A DNA stretch of 64,000 nt from Bimuria novae-zelandiae CBS 107.79 (lineage: Eukaryota > Ascomycota > Dothideomycetes > Pleosporales > Didymosphaeriaceae). Made by a program: the position numbers and the translations under genes. Of the stretch, positions 47,031 to 59,303 are shown piece by piece; the stretch's first letter is position 1; every line of letters starts with the position of its first letter. The DNA lies in the NCBI GenBank assembly GCA_010015655.1, contig ML976665.1, positions 1,260,610 to 1,324,609 of the forward strand. The letters run 5' to 3'. A model generated the notes under the pieces. The model ran no database searches. It was not told the origin of the DNA and saw nothing but the letters and a program-made list of their open reading frames with translations.

Positions 47031-50000
47031 TTTTAAACACCCTTAACATAAGTACTAATAGGACCCCTAACTCTTCTATAGCTTCGGACAACCATGTCAC
47101 CCCTATAGGGGATGGCAAGAACAAGGCACACAAACCCGACTTATATAATAGCAACTATACCTTCCTTAACACCTAGCTATTATAACTAGACCTCTACTTC
47201 TTCGACCAAAACTAAGACCTTAAAGATAAAAAGAAGGTCATCTTCGCAGCAACCTATATACAAGGAAGCGCTAAAGAATAGATCTATCCTTACCTAGTTA
47301 AATACCTGGACATGGATCACGACAACGAGAATAAAGACTACATTAATAGCAATAAAGATGCTATTAACATTATTAAGGACTACGCCAACTTTAAGAAATG
47401 CCTCTAATAGATATTTAGAATTACTAATAAAACCGCTATTGCTAAGCGTGCGATCTAGACAATCCGATAATAATAATTCGTAGCTAAGTATATAGCCAAA
47501 TTCCGCAAGTACGCCGTGTAACTCGACTAAGAGGATAAATCTCTTAAAATAATATATAAATAAGGACTTAAACGCAACGTGCGCGAGGAACTACTATATA
47601 GTAGTATAAAAGTAGAGACCCTAGAAGAACTATATAAAGAGACTATTCGCATTAATAGGAAATAGTTCGCCTTGCAGGAAGAATTCCGCAGGAATCCAAG
47701 GAACGCCAGTTTCGGACGACAGGCACCTATAGTCTACAGGGCACCACCGAAAACACCTCGCCGCCAGCAACGCAACTATTACGGGCCCTAACCTATAGAA
47801 GATATCTAGTTTAATAACCTAAAAAAGGGAATAGGAAAGGTTACAGGCTTCTAAAAGCCTAACTAATATATCTTAGATAGAACCCGACGACAGGGGACTA
47901 AGACGCGTAAATGTTTTATATATAGCAAACCAGGCCACATAGCTAGGAACTGCAGATCTAAGAACAAGATTACTAGGCAACTAAACGTACTAACTATTAA
48001 TAAAGAAATAACTAACGAAGAATAGCAAGTAATAAACGCCATTAAACAAGTTAATATCCACGATAAAGAATTGGAACGATTAGAGTTACCTAACTTACAA
48101 CTCTACGAGGATGCATATAAAAGTTTAGATAAGAAAGAGAAGGAGCTAATACCTTAATCTCCTACACCTTACCCTAGCTAGAGTAAACCTGTTACTAGTA
48201 AGACAACGAATGTTTTCAACTTCTTAAAAAGACACTAACCAAGGGAAGGAGACTTCGGGTTTACAGTAATAAAATAACAAGACTACATAGTTATATTTTA
48301 CTACGCCTACTAACCTGATCTAGTTAGTAAGACAGCACGTAAAATAGCAGACTATCGCTATGCCCACGAAGACCCTAAAAAGAAGTACCTAAACGAAAAC
48401 CCAAACTACAAACCACAGTACGACCTGGACCACCGCAACCCTACGCATGAGACCATATAATAGACCCTCTACGGAGAAGATTAATGTACCCTTTATTACT
48501 AAGCTAAGGAATATAGCTACTTTCCCTAAACATATTAACAATGCAGATAGGAGTAGTTTAACTACCCTATTAACTATTACGACGTTCACCTCTAGGATAA
48601 ACGTAAAACGCGATACTTTCCACACCTTAACTAAGCACTAAACTAAGCACTATTACTACTAGTTAATAGAAAATACGCGTTAGATAAATGGCAAACATGC
48701 TTACACCCTAACTATAAGGAACATAGGGAGTAAAAAGAAAAGCATAGGTTTAATCGCGTACTAAAAGGGACCACGACCCTTAGGATTAAAACGGTAATAA
48801 CAGAAGAAGATAGTAAAGCTATCCTAGAAGAGGCCTAGTAGCAGCCTTAAAGGAAAAAGAAGAAAGGATACCTTAAACCCACAGAGCTAGTCACAAAGAA
48901 AATGTCTTTTTTAGACCTAGGCTCAGGCGAGAAAACGCCTTCAAGGAACTAAATGCCACGAATAGCCAGGCATTAATCAAGCTACTAGTACAGCTTAAAG
49001 AAACATAGATAAAAGCCATGCTGGGCTCAGGAGCACAGGAAAGCTATGTGTCAAGAAAAGCACTTAATAGAGCAGGACTCTATAAGCGTAAGAAGGCTAT
49101 ACCCTATGCTATCTATGTCGCGAATAGACAACTAATGCCCGGTAAAGCAACCATTAAATACAAGGTCAAAACCACCCTTACGATCTATAGACACCAGGAA
49201 TTAATTACTCTTGACATTATTAAAGAAGCTAATCACGACGTAATTTTAGAATTACCCTGGTTAAGGAAGCATAACCCCATAGTTAACTAGGAAAAGAAAG
49301 AGCTATCCTTTAAGCGCTGTAACTATGCATTACAAGCAAAGCCTACGCATTAACAAAGCATAATAGTAAATAAGAGAGCTATTAACAATATAGTCTCGCG
49401 ACCAGAAGTTAATAAACACGAAACTAACTTAGCAGACGCTAGCAGGAACTACTAGGTTATAAAACGCAAGCACGAAGAGAACAGCACACCTCTTAATATC
49501 CCTAACAAATATAAGGAATAGAGTTATTTATTTTAGGAAGAGAAAGGAGCCAACGCCCTTCCTAAGCATATACACTAAGATTATCGCATTATTCTTAAAA
49601 AGGGAAAGACGCCACCCTTTAGACCACTATATAGACAAAGCGCAAAAGAACTTTAATAGACACGCAAATTCCTAAAGAAAGCCCTTAAGAGGCAATAGAT
49701 ACGCAAGTCAGAATCGCTAGCAGCATTACTACTAATATTTATTATAAAGAAGAATAGAACACAACGTCTATGCATTAACTATAGAAGGCTAAATAACATG
49801 ACAATTAAGAACAGATACCCACTACCGAACATACAAGAGTCTCGAGACAGGCTAGGACGAGCCAAGATATTCACACAATTCGACCTACGAGACGGATACC
49901 ACCTCATACGAATAGCAAAAGGTAACGAGTGGAAGATAGCCTTTTAAACTAGATACGGACTATTTAAGTACCAAGTTATGCCTTTTAGACTCACAAACGC

Positions 50001-52900
50001 ACTAGCAACGTTCCAAGTAATAATTAATAACGTACTAAGGAACTACCTCGACGACATCCTGATATTTTCTAAACAAGAGAAGGATCATGTATAACACGTA
50101 TAAACGGTACTACGAGCACTAGACAGCGCCAATCTACGATTAAAACTTAAGAAATATAAATTCTATGTCACAGAATTAGAGTTTCTAGGACATGTTATTA
50201 ATACTAAAGGTATCTAAGTAAGCCCTTTAAAGATTAAGGAAGTAAAGAAGTAGAAATTACCTACTAACCTTAAAGAAGTACAAGCCTTCCTTAAATTTAC
50301 TAAATTTAATAGACAGTTCATCACAGACTACTCCAGAATTACGCTACCACTTACGAACCTCACAAAGAAAGACAAACCTTTCAATTAGACAAAAGAATGC
50401 GAACAAGCATTCCAAACGCTATAAAAAGCATTTATTACGCTACTAGTCCTTATACACTTCTAGAATAATAAACCCCTGCGTATTGAAACAGATGCAAGCG
50501 ATTTAGCAGTTAAAGCATGCGCGAAATAAGAGAAGAATAGCAAATAGCACCTAATTATATACTACGCACACAAGTTTACACCCAAAGAATTATAATACGA
50601 AGTATACGATAAAGAACTACTCGTAATTATAAAAGCTATTAAACACTAAAGGATCTATGCACATAGTTGCTTAGAACTTACGATCTTTATAGACTATAAA
50701 AACCTCACACGTTTTATAACCACGAAAGAACTGAACTAACGACAAGGAAGATAGTTAGAAACACTAAGACAATATAAATTTAAAATTATGTACACCCCAG
50801 GCAAGGAAAACGGACGAGTAGACGCTCTTAGCAGAATAAATAATAATAAAGAAAAGGTTAAAACCTACTCCGTAATACTAAAGAAAAATCCCGACGGTTC
50901 CCTAGAACCGACGGCAGAACTCAATCAACTCCTTATACTTACACGGGAAGTACTAAAGGAACAATAGACAGAGGTTATATAATAATACCACGACGACCCT
51001 GTATATGGACACCCTGGAATTAGAAAAATAATGGAGCTAATCCAAAGGAACTATAGCTTTAAGGGAATTAAGGAAGTAGTAATAACCTATATACGCAAAT
51101 GCGCAGATTGCCAGCGCAATAAACACGTAACACATCCCAAATATAGAGAAATGCAAGCCATCCAGATACCCACAGCACTATAGGAAGACATCGTAATAGA
51201 CTTTGTTACAGGATTGCCAAAGTTAAAGGATCCTATAAACGGAGTAAGTTACGACGTAATACTAGTAATAGTGTGCAGATTTACTAAATATGTGAAATTA
51301 CTACCATGCAAAAAGGTAATAATAGCAACGGAACTAGCGTTCCTTATCCTAGATTAACTTATACGACATCATGGCATTCCCAAGACAATTATTAGCGATA
51401 GAGACAAACTCTTTACTTTAAACTACTAGACAACACTTATGGCACTTATTAGAACAAAACGAAAACTATCAACAGCCTACCACCCACAGACGGACGGACA
51501 AACAGAACGTACAAATTAAATAATGGAAACGTACCTACGTATCTACTGCAACAACCAGAAGAATAACTAGATTTCCCTATTACTAATAGCATAATTAGCA
51601 TATAATAACAAGATATTAGTAGTAACTGGATATACACCGTTCTATGCAAACCACGAAAGACATCTACATCTCTTTAATTAGATATTTCCTACTGCTATCA
51701 GAGCGGAAGAAGCCATCAACACGGCTATAAAAATAAAAGAAATACATTAATAACTCTAAGAGAACCTTAAGAAAGCTTAATAGCAAAGCATTTCCTATAC
51801 GAACCGAAAAAGAAAAACGGCACCTTAGCTAAAGAAGGGGGATAAAGCATATCTACTTACGAAAAATCTTTAAACCTAAAAGAAAAAGCATAAGAAACTG
51901 GATTATATTAAGGTTAGGCCATTTTTTATTTCTGAACAAATATCACCGGTCAACTACCAATTGGAATTACCACCAGACGCCAAAATACACCTAGTATTCT
52001 ACATAGACCAATTAGAACTAGCGGACCTAGAGACACTAGTCGAAACCACCTTCTATTACTAGCCAGAGGAAGAAACCGAATTTAAAGTTAAAAAGATACT
52101 ATAACACACGGATTAGCCACGAACCTACTTAATTAAGTGGAAAGGATATTTACACTTAGAAGACACATAGGAACTAGAAGCAAACCTTAATAACTATTAC
52201 TAATTATTAGCATAATACTATTGTTAGACCATAAGAAGGAATTAGGAACGATTAAAGAAGAACCTAACAAAAATTCGTTAAGAAGAAGATCTATTAATAG
52301 ATTAAGAAAGGGATTATTAGCCTGTAACTAGCCTAGATTAGCGAAGAAATTGTTTCGGAATAGAGCATCTGCACTCGAGCTCTCCGTCTCTTACACCTTA
52401 TCCTAGGCGTCTAGCAACTTCCTATCCTAACGCGCAAATAACCTCTTATAACTCTTAATCTCTAATAACTTACGCTTATAGCAAGTAAGTTTTTATTAAC
52501 CGCGTAACGCTTCTTCCTTAGCGCGAGCTAATACTAATTATTTTTTACGCTTCTTATCCTCTACCTTCTCCTACTCCTCTTTAAGAATAAATAATTCACA
52601 CTCGCTCCTTGCAGCGATACAATTAGCGCAACAACCAGACGCAGAATCTACAAAACAATAGATATTTAGCTTTTTATAGTAACTACAATAAAAAGGCATC
52701 TCTTTACTACTCCCTTTAACACGATAAATGCAATTACGCTACTCTTAGGTTAAAGTCTTCTTATAAGGCGCGCGCGCTTTGCGGGGCTTAGGATCCTTAG
52801 GCATAGTTAGGAAGGCATTAAGGCCAGAACGCAAAAACAGCGACTCACGCGGGTATTTATATGCGACGACCGTATCTATAGCTAAGGGGCGCGGAACGAG
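47031..52900 (+). pseudogene. Gypsy B gag-pol remnant
   Basis: Domains in order: gag, with a zinc knuckle at 47912-47953 reading CFIYSKPGHIARNC (second Cys changed to Tyr, a G to A change); protease at about 49015-49290, where the active-site DSGA reads GSGA and the 'VILELPWLRKHNP' flap-side block follows; RT at 49730-50230 with intact YLDD at 50044-50055; RNase H at about 50460-50850; integrase at 50985-51700 with HPG zinc-site sequence and a TDGQTER block; chromodomain at about 52110-52200 (KWKGYLHLEDT). The chromodomain places it in the chromovirus lineage. Stops are mostly TAG/TAA. No frame is intact across any whole domain except part of the protease. Confidence 0.88.
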
Positions 52901-52921
52901 GATACTAAGGACGCTATCTAG

Positions 52922-52935
52922 AAGAGGGGAGGTGA
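52922..52935 (+). promoter_or_regulatory. Polypurine tract of gypsy B
   Basis: AAGAGGGGAGGTGA lies immediately upstream of the 3' LTR, where the plus-strand DNA primer is expected. Confidence 0.7.
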
Positions 52936-53393
52936 TGTTAGGATCTAAACATGTATAGAACGCGGAGGACTAACGGGCCTTAGTAGAAGTGACACTTGGC
53001 GGGGTCGCGTAACCGAGGTCACGTAATGTACTATCTAGCCAAGACATACTATCCTGCTAAGATTATAGAAGGTGCACCATCCACGGACGGCGCGACTATT
53101 TATTAGAATCTAGGGACGATAGAAAGAGAGATAGACAGTAAGGTTTACCCCTCTTATATATAAACCTACATAAATACCCTTAAGGTATTTATATTTAACC
53201 TGTTTATTAATCTATCGTTTAGATCTGAATAAGCAATCTTGTTAATTTAATTATGCCATACACACCTTTAATACTAACGCCCTTAGTGATAGGTATAAGC
53301 TATTACTACAACCCTTTCCTATCCTACTAGTACTCCTGCCCGAGAGCCAACCTTAGCCCCTTAGAGAATAGCTACCTCTTTGGGATCTTAACA
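52936..53393 (+). repeat. 3' LTR of gypsy B (458 bp)
   Basis: TGTTAGGATC ... GATCTTAACA, same length as the 5' copy, followed by TAGAC. Confidence 0.95.
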
Positions 53394-53398
53394 TAGAC

Positions 53399-55982
53399 AC
53401 GCGTTTGCCCCTAGATTAATAAGTGCTATAATATAGTGTCTATATACTATAATATCTTTAATTAAGCGTTTCTTAACTTGGCGAGCGTTAACTTAATAAG
53501 CTATAATAATTATACTATTACTAGTGTAGCTTGTTGCCTAGTAATAATCTAGTTTTTTAAGTCTTTAGAGTCCTTAGACTTATTTTAGCCCTCCTATAAG
53601 GCTTCTACCTCTTAGATCTAACCCTTAAGCCAGGCTAGCTTCGAGACTTCTTTAACCCTATACTACTTATATTATTATTAATACAGCGTATAGGTCTCTC
53701 TAATCTTATTAGATTCGTATACCCCCTAGTTCCTATGTTGTAGGCAATTCGGGGTGAGACATTCGTTCTAGGCTAATACATTATATCCTGGGTAGTTATT
53801 AGAGGAAGCTACTTTCTTTTATAGGCTTAGGTACGCGAAGCACTATAGGTTATATTAGTCTTATTTAATTATTAGGTAGTCCGCGTCTCTTCCTAGCTAT
53901 ATATTCCTTATTATTATCCTAGTGTCGCGGGGGTCTAGGCCCTAAGGGAACTAGCCTGTCTTAAATTTTTATTATCTATATATTTTATAGGTAATATTAA
54001 AGTATTAATACTAACTATTATATTTATAGTGCTTAGTCTAATAGGCTAAAAAGTGCTTATAGTAGTTGTTAGGCACGCTGCACTAGTCTTTTTTAAGTTT
54101 ATAGTATTCTAAGCCTCCTAGAAAGTAAGAGGCTTTAACTTTAGTCTTAGAGTGCTATTAGTATCCTTTTCGTGTGTATTGCCACTATTTGGCATGCGCA
54201 TATTGTTCTTGTATCGTAACTTAGCGTAGGTACTACTTTAAGGGTCCTTATAACTTTTTAGCAAGCTAATAAGCGTCCTACGTATATAGTCCTTAGATAA
54301 TTACCTTCGCCTTGCATTAAAATAAGTAATATAACATGCTATTATATATCTAGTAGGTGTTATTTACTAATTATTAAAAAATTTAGTATTTATAGAGGGT
54401 CCTTTATTCCTCCTCTTATTCTTTTACTAGTTCAGGGATCTCTTACGTAAGATCCACCTTGTTAGTTTCTACTAGTAAGAAAGTAGTTATAGCTACTTAT
54501 AGGAGGTTAGTTATATTAGTCTTAATCTCTTAACCTTCGTAGTCCTTAGCGAAGTAGCCTTACTTACTATATTAAAGGCAGGCCTTATTTTTAAATCTTT
54601 ATTCTTGCTCTTCTTGCGAGATACTATTCTTTCCCTAGTAACCTTTCTTTAGTCTATATAGCTATTTTCCTTTGCCATTTTTCTTCTTGTACCATTAGGC
54701 TTTGTTAGTTATAATAACATCTCCATCCCGATCTCTTCCGACGGGCCTAGCGTTATTTTCTTTTCTAGAGAGCAGTTAGGTGCCGTGCTATTTCTCTAGC
54801 GTTCGCTTATATAGGTAATTATTAGCTTTAATAGCGTTATTAATAAGTTTTTCTAGATTGTCTACTTTTCCTTAGTGGACTAGTTCGTCCTTAACTAATT
54901 CCTTTAGTCTGTTATAGTGTTAGGTTCCATCCAGGATAGCTGGTCCTAAATGGGCTAAGGTTGGTTCTCGGGCAGGAGTACTGGTAGGACGGGAAAGGGT
55001 TGTAGTGATAGCTTACGCCTGTCACTAAGGGCGTTAGTATTAAAGGTATGTATAGTATAATTAAATCAACAAGGTTGCTTATTCAGATCTAAACAATAAA
55101 TTAATAAACAGGTTAAACACGAATGCCTTAAGGGTATTTGTGTAGGTTTATATATAAGAGGGGTAAACCTTACTATCTATCTCTCTTTCTATTGTCCCTA
55201 GATTCTAATAGATGGTCGCGCAGTCCGTGGATGGTGCACCTTCTACAATCTTAGCAGGATAGTATGTCTTGGCTGGATAGTACATCACGTGACCTCGGTT
55301 ACGCGACCCCGCCAAGTGTCACTTCCACTAAGGCCCGTTAGTCCTCCGCGTTCCATACATGTTCAGATCCTAACATATAGTAGGTAATTATAAGCGGGGC
55401 TTTTCCCTATCTATTAAGTTCTGCCACGATCTATTTAAACTCTAGTGTATAAAGTACTGTAGATCTCTCTTAACGCAGGCGTTAGAGGCGTATTTTAGCT
55501 TAATATCTTTTATTAATAGTGCTAAATATTCCTTTTATAGTCTTGTAGAAGGATTCCTAGTCCTTAAAGGCATCCTTAGTAGCGTTTAAAATATAATCTT
55601 CTAGTTTACTATGCTTAAGGAAGTTATTAATTATTAGCCTAGCCTATATAGCTGCTTTATCTTGTATGTTTATGCAGGTAACTAAGATCTTATCTTATTT
55701 TATATTAAACTTTCTTAGGTTATAGTAGATAAATAGTTTTATCTAAGTTAGGAACGTTCCTGGATAGCCCTTTCTAGAGTAGGGTTTAGGCTTTAGGACC
55801 TTTAGTTAATATTTCGTATCTTTTTATTTGCTTATCTTTTTACTTATCTAGTTAATAATTTCCTGTAGCTAGGCTATCTAAGCCACTTATTTAATAATTA
55901 TTTCTTTTAGGGTCTTTTCCTTAGGTGCTAAGGCTACGGCGGTCGAACTAGGTCCTACTATTATATTATAGGGTAGTTAAAG
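53399..55982 (-). pseudogene. Gypsy A protease/gag remnant
   Basis: This is the right-hand part of element A. It aligns in many blocks with 3700-6138 of the relic at the window start, for example the segments near 54690 and 5310. No zinc knuckle is clear by eye. A solo LTR of family B interrupts it at 54918-55375. The last 12 bp before the LTR, read on the minus strand, are CTTTAACTACCC, the primer-binding position. Confidence 0.6.
54918..55375 (-). repeat. Solo LTR of gypsy B, reversed (458 bp, TSD TATAG)
   Basis: It is the reverse complement of the B LTR and the same length, flanked by TATAG at 54913-54917 and 55376-55380. The first 30 bp differ from the other two copies. It is less RIP-mutated than its host. 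Confidence 0.92.
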
Positions 55983-56431
55983 TGTTATAAGGCTCTTATA
56001 CCTTATCTAATTTAGGTTAGGGTAGTAAGGTATCGTAGTGCTTTATAAATTATTTAATAGTATAAGTTAATACGACACTTAGCGCGAGGCTAGATAATTT
56101 AATCTTATAATAAAGTAAAATAACTATTAGTCTATATAAGAGAACGTACTCGCACAAAAGATATATAAGTTGACTATAAGGAGCATATTAAAGGAAAACC
56201 GTCCTATATATATATCCTCCTTGTCCCATAGAATCCCACGATGTCCCATAGCCTGGGACCGTGGGATCCCATGGGATTCCTTGGGACACTACGTGACCTG
56301 AGTTACGTGGTCCCACGGTTGTCCCATGGTCTTGGCATCTGGGACAGCCTGGGACATTACGTAAGCCCGAGGTGGGGCCCGGATGCCGTCATAAGGCTCT
56401 CCGTCCCACCGTTGACTTCTAGACCGTAATA
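55983..56431 (-). repeat. Right LTR of gypsy A (449 bp)
   Basis: TGTTATAAGG ... CCGTAATA; the terminal CA has become TA. It is more RIP-mutated in its AT-rich half than the left LTR. Confidence 0.92.
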
Positions 56432-56436
56432 TTTAC

Positions 56437-56850
56437 GCTAAGTATAATACTTAAACTAGCGTATTTACCTCTAACTAGGTATACTTGTAATTGCCTGTAC
56501 GCTCGTTATAAGCGCTTTTATTAGGTACTATTACCTGCTCCGCCTTATACGCTAGCTAGCAGCGAGCTTAAAACGCTTAATAGAGGACTGCGTTACGCTT
56601 AGCTACTACTTTAGTTACTACTTTTTAACTCTACCTTATGCTGGCGAGGGTCTCCTAGATAGTTATTTATAAGGCTTTTACGTTGTAATTGTTATATAAG
56701 AAAGCCTGCATTTCATCTAGGTAGGTATTTAGCTGGCCCTGTAGTAACTCTTTAAGCTTCTCGCGATGGTACTGCAGTAGCAACGGCGGCCGCCCCCGCC
56801 GTACGCAGGCTGGCGGGTAAGGCTACCCTTAGTACTCTAGGCTAAGTTAA
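56437..56850 (-). pseudogene. Tc1/mariner transposase remnant, DNA-binding part
   Basis: Minus-strand translation near 56830-56690 reads 'GRPPLLLQYHREKLKELLQG' and then a 'LDEMQAFLYNNYNV' segment, the classical paired HTH region of Tc1/mariner transposases. A KRNAVL-type segment follows. Stops are of RIP type. The reading continues at 41877 on the other side of gypsy A. Confidence 0.8.
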
Positions 56851-57035
56851 ATCCTCCTAATTATTAAGTAGGCTACTTTAGTATCTCTTTAGATTTTTAT
56901 AACGCTGACGTTGTCCTTAAGACAATTAATTATAGCTTATAATACTATTAGCGGCAACCTAGCTTTGTTTAGTAACTTTGTAAAGTACTTATAGATTCTT
57001 TAAATGCATTAAAAGGTTAATATTTAGCTAGTAAA

Positions 57036-57113
57036 TCCGTGTTTTAAATGACGTACGAGAATTGATTACTAACATGTGGGGCAGGTCACATGGTGAGCGG
57101 GAATTTACGAAAC
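57036..57113 (-). repeat. Right terminal inverted repeat of the large Tc1/mariner element
   Basis: Complement of 38786-38861, ending GAGCGGGAATTTACGAAAC. The inner half shows C to T and G to A differences from the left copy. Confidence 0.85.
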
Positions 57114-58265
57114 GACAATATTGGTTTTTTAAAGCTTCCTAGTCGGGGCGCTACTGTAACCTTGTGAAAATCATTCCCTCTCATCGCCCTCCATCCGCAC
57201 CACGAACTACATCATTGCTCATCCCCTCGATGCATTACCAAAGTGATTTACTCTATTCACAGCTTTACCGCAGTGTTCCTCCGTGCCGCTTCTTTCTCAG
57301 TTCGTCTTGCCGTCGGACCCGGGAAGAACCCTGCCTTGCTGGCGCCTCTATGCAATGCGCTGGGTCAGCTTGCGGTGCTGTGAAACTATGAACAATGTTT
57401 ACTGATACTTTGATTTACGTGACATGAAAAATCGCACAGGTTGCAGTTCAACTACAGACTGGGTCCTCGAGCGAACGCCCTACACGCGGCACGTTAAAGC
57501 CACGTCGCCCGCCCATTATTATCGTAAGTACCTGACTAAGTCTGCGTATACGAAGATTTTCATTAGGTTTCCAGGTGATTTCATCTCGGTTGTTGCCATT
57601 CATAATTCCACAATAGGGCACCATTCTTCTGCTGCCTTTCGCATTTCCGTCAGCAGTCATACCTGCCTACCTGTGGTGAGCCTCAAGAGTAAGTTCCCAG
57701 TACATGTCTTAATACCAGTGGGCATATGCTCGCTTGGTACATGTTACAAGTCGAGCCTGTGACATCTAACTTCTCTCGTTTCGAAACTCAACGCCACCAC
57801 TTCGTGGCGCACCAGGCACATGGAACGCCGGTTCCCGGTTTCAGATGCGGGACCTTACTTGGAACAGTGATGCATTCCATATTTGGAACTCAATGTACCA
57901 AAACTGTCGGACCCTCCTGTTAACCTGCTTGTTGCCATTAAGCTTCCTCGGACAGCTTGGGAGCCGTGATGTTGCTTGAAGACGTCGAAAGTTTCGGGGA
58001 TCTCCCAGTCCCACTATTGAGTCTGGAACAGAACAAGCCATTGATCGCCAGAACGTCAAGTGAGGCCCTGCGTTACGGTCATGTACGACAATTACATGAG
58101 GTTCTGCCGCGCCGACGTACATACTTTTCGTCTCGTGAAGACCTGTTCTCTTCAACAGGTGCGATAATAGATGCTTTGACAGCATTGAACCATTTTCCCT
58201 CTTATTTTTATTTCCTCATTCATAATTTAATCTTTTTATTACGCTACTAATATCTAATTTGCGCT
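57114..58265. other. 1.15-kb intergenic region upstream of the membrane protein gene
   Basis: Balanced composition. Overlapping frames of 60-114 codons are on both strands without motifs. The last 100 bp are T-rich with CATTC/CTCATT elements. No TATA box is clear. Confidence 0.4.
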
Positions 58266-59303
58266 ATGAATGCCTCCGCAACAATACGCAGCGCGTACGT
58301 CCGTGCGTCGGTGATGAATATGCGTCCTCCTGGTATGCCATCCAAACAGACTCTCGAGCGCCGACCTATCGACTCCGAGAAGCTACGAGATTTCAAGAAG
58401 ATCGACCATATACAACACCGGGAAGACTGCGAAAAAGCGCGCGCCACCATAACACTGAAGGAACCTGGTTTCGATGAGACTTACGACGGGAACGGTCAAC
58501 AATCGTTCATGGATTTTGACGACGACACCGATAATGCCAGCGCACGCGTACGCAAAATGCTCACCCGGTTTCCATACCGGGATCCAATCTATCTAGTCGC
58601 CGTCATATTCGCTCTCGGTAGCCTGGACTTGGTAATCAATGCCTTCTTCGACCTGCTGCCTCGCACCATTCCGGAAAGCGAGTTCGAGACCGAAGAAACT
58701 GTCGCTGTGCCAACCACAGTGCTGATCGGTTCCATATTCTTCTTTGCAGCCGGCATCTTCGATGTCTTCGGCGCGCTCAACGCCGACCGCGGGACGCTGG
58801 AAACCTCGAAAGAAGATCTCGGTGCAGTAACGTACAAACCCGCCCTCGTCGGTTCCTCAGAGTTCAAATGGATTCCCTCAAAGACGAAGTTCATCGACCT
58901 GTCTACCACAAACCTTGCCTTCCAAGCCGGACTTATTGTCTTGTTTGGTGGTATTTTCTTCATGTTTGCGGGCATCGTTGATTTCCCTGGCATCATCCCG
59001 GAAGAGTCGCCGCTTTTTGCCTCCATCGTGTTTGGTCCTCAGGTCATCCATGGCTTCTTGTTCTGGATCGCGAACGTGATGCTTGCATTGAGCGAACAGG
59101 ACAGGTGGTACATACCAAAGCTACGCAATCCAGACTGGCAGGGGGCATTTTTCAATGCGACGGGTGGATTTTGGTTTATGATGACTGGGTTTTTTCTCTT
59201 TCAAAAGGACGATTTGGCCGCGGCGGCGTCTGCAATGGCTGGAAGCTGGGCGTTCTTGATTGGCAGCTTGGTGAGGTGGTACGTGGCGATGGAATTTTGT
59301 TAG
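58266..59303 (+). CDS. Conserved-looking six-helix integral membrane protein, function unknown
   Basis: Single exon, 345 residues. Residues 1-100 are polar and charged with an acidic run (DFDDDTDNA). Hydrophobic segments lie at about 107-131, 148-172, 216-242, 250-276, 292-310 and 316-340, consistent with six membrane spans. Gly, Phe and Ala dominate the helices, and conserved-looking patches include ALSEQDRWYIPKLRNPDW between helices 4 and 5. The make-up resembles uncharacterised fungal multi-pass proteins (YrhK-like/'integral membrane protein' annotations), but I cannot name a family. The frame is intact and has no RIP bias even though transposon blocks lie about 1.2 kb upstream and 0.65 kb downstream. 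Met282 etc. (58317, MNMRPPGMPSK) is an alternative start. Confidence 0.8.
   Translation: MNASATIRSAYVRASVMNMRPPGMPSKQTLERRPIDSEKLRDFKKIDHIQHREDCEKARATITLKEPGFDETYDGNGQQSFMDFDDDTDNASARVRKMLTRFPYRDPIYLVAVIFALGSLDLVINAFFDLLPRTIPESEFETEETVAVPTTVLIGSIFFFAAGIFDVFGALNADRGTLETSKEDLGAVTYKPALVGSSEFKWIPSKTKFIDLSTTNLAFQAGLIVLFGGIFFMFAGIVDFPGIIPEESPLFASIVFGPQVIHGFLFWIANVMLALSEQDRWYIPKLRNPDWQGAFFNATGGFWFMMTGFFLFQKDDLAAAASAMAGSWAFLIGSLVRWYVAMEFC

Larger units (their letters stand above)
46573..53393 (+). mobile_element. Ty3/gypsy chromovirus B, complete insertion (6.82 kb, TSD TAGAC)
   Basis: The LTRs are exactly 458 bp each (46573-47030 and 52936-53393), and the target duplication TAGAC is at 46568-46572 and 53394-53398. 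The order on the plus strand is gag with zinc knuckle, protease, RT, RNase H, integrase, chromodomain, then a purine-rich tract (AAGAGGGGAGGTGA) directly before the 3' LTR. Every coding domain is broken by stops, so it cannot move on its own. It is inserted in gypsy A. Confidence 0.95.
41878..56431 (-). mobile_element. Ty3/gypsy retrotransposon A, full-length but nested (TSD TTTAC)
   Basis: Two 449-bp LTRs (41878-42326 and 55983-56431) and the target duplication TTTAC at 41873-41877 and 56432-56436 define a complete insertion. The coding strand is minus: RT with an intact YLDD at 45521-45532, with integrase and chromodomain-side sequence towards 43300 and gag towards 53400-55900. Removing gypsy element B and the solo LTR leaves about 7.27 kb. 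All frames are broken by RIP-type stops. It lies in the catalytic domain of the Tc1/mariner transposase. Confidence 0.92.
38786..57113 (-). mobile_element. Tc1/mariner DNA transposon (18.3 kb as found) with nested LTR elements
   Basis: Imperfect inverted repeats of about 75 bp bound the block. The left begins GTTTCGTAAATTCCCGCTCA at 38786, and its complement ends at 57113. The transposase is on the minus strand in two parts, the HTH region at 56590-56850 and the DDE region at 41200-41877, separated by gypsy element A. Removing element A and the solo element at 39216 leaves about 3.5 kb, larger than a usual Tc1/mariner, so another insert (perhaps the GC island at 39990-40517) or a second ORF is present. 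I could not identify a TA target duplication at the ends. Confidence 0.8.

Noticed and set aside
38786..57113. Starship-type giant mobile element
   Set aside because: No tyrosine-recombinase captain or cargo genes. The length is fully explained by nested known element classes.
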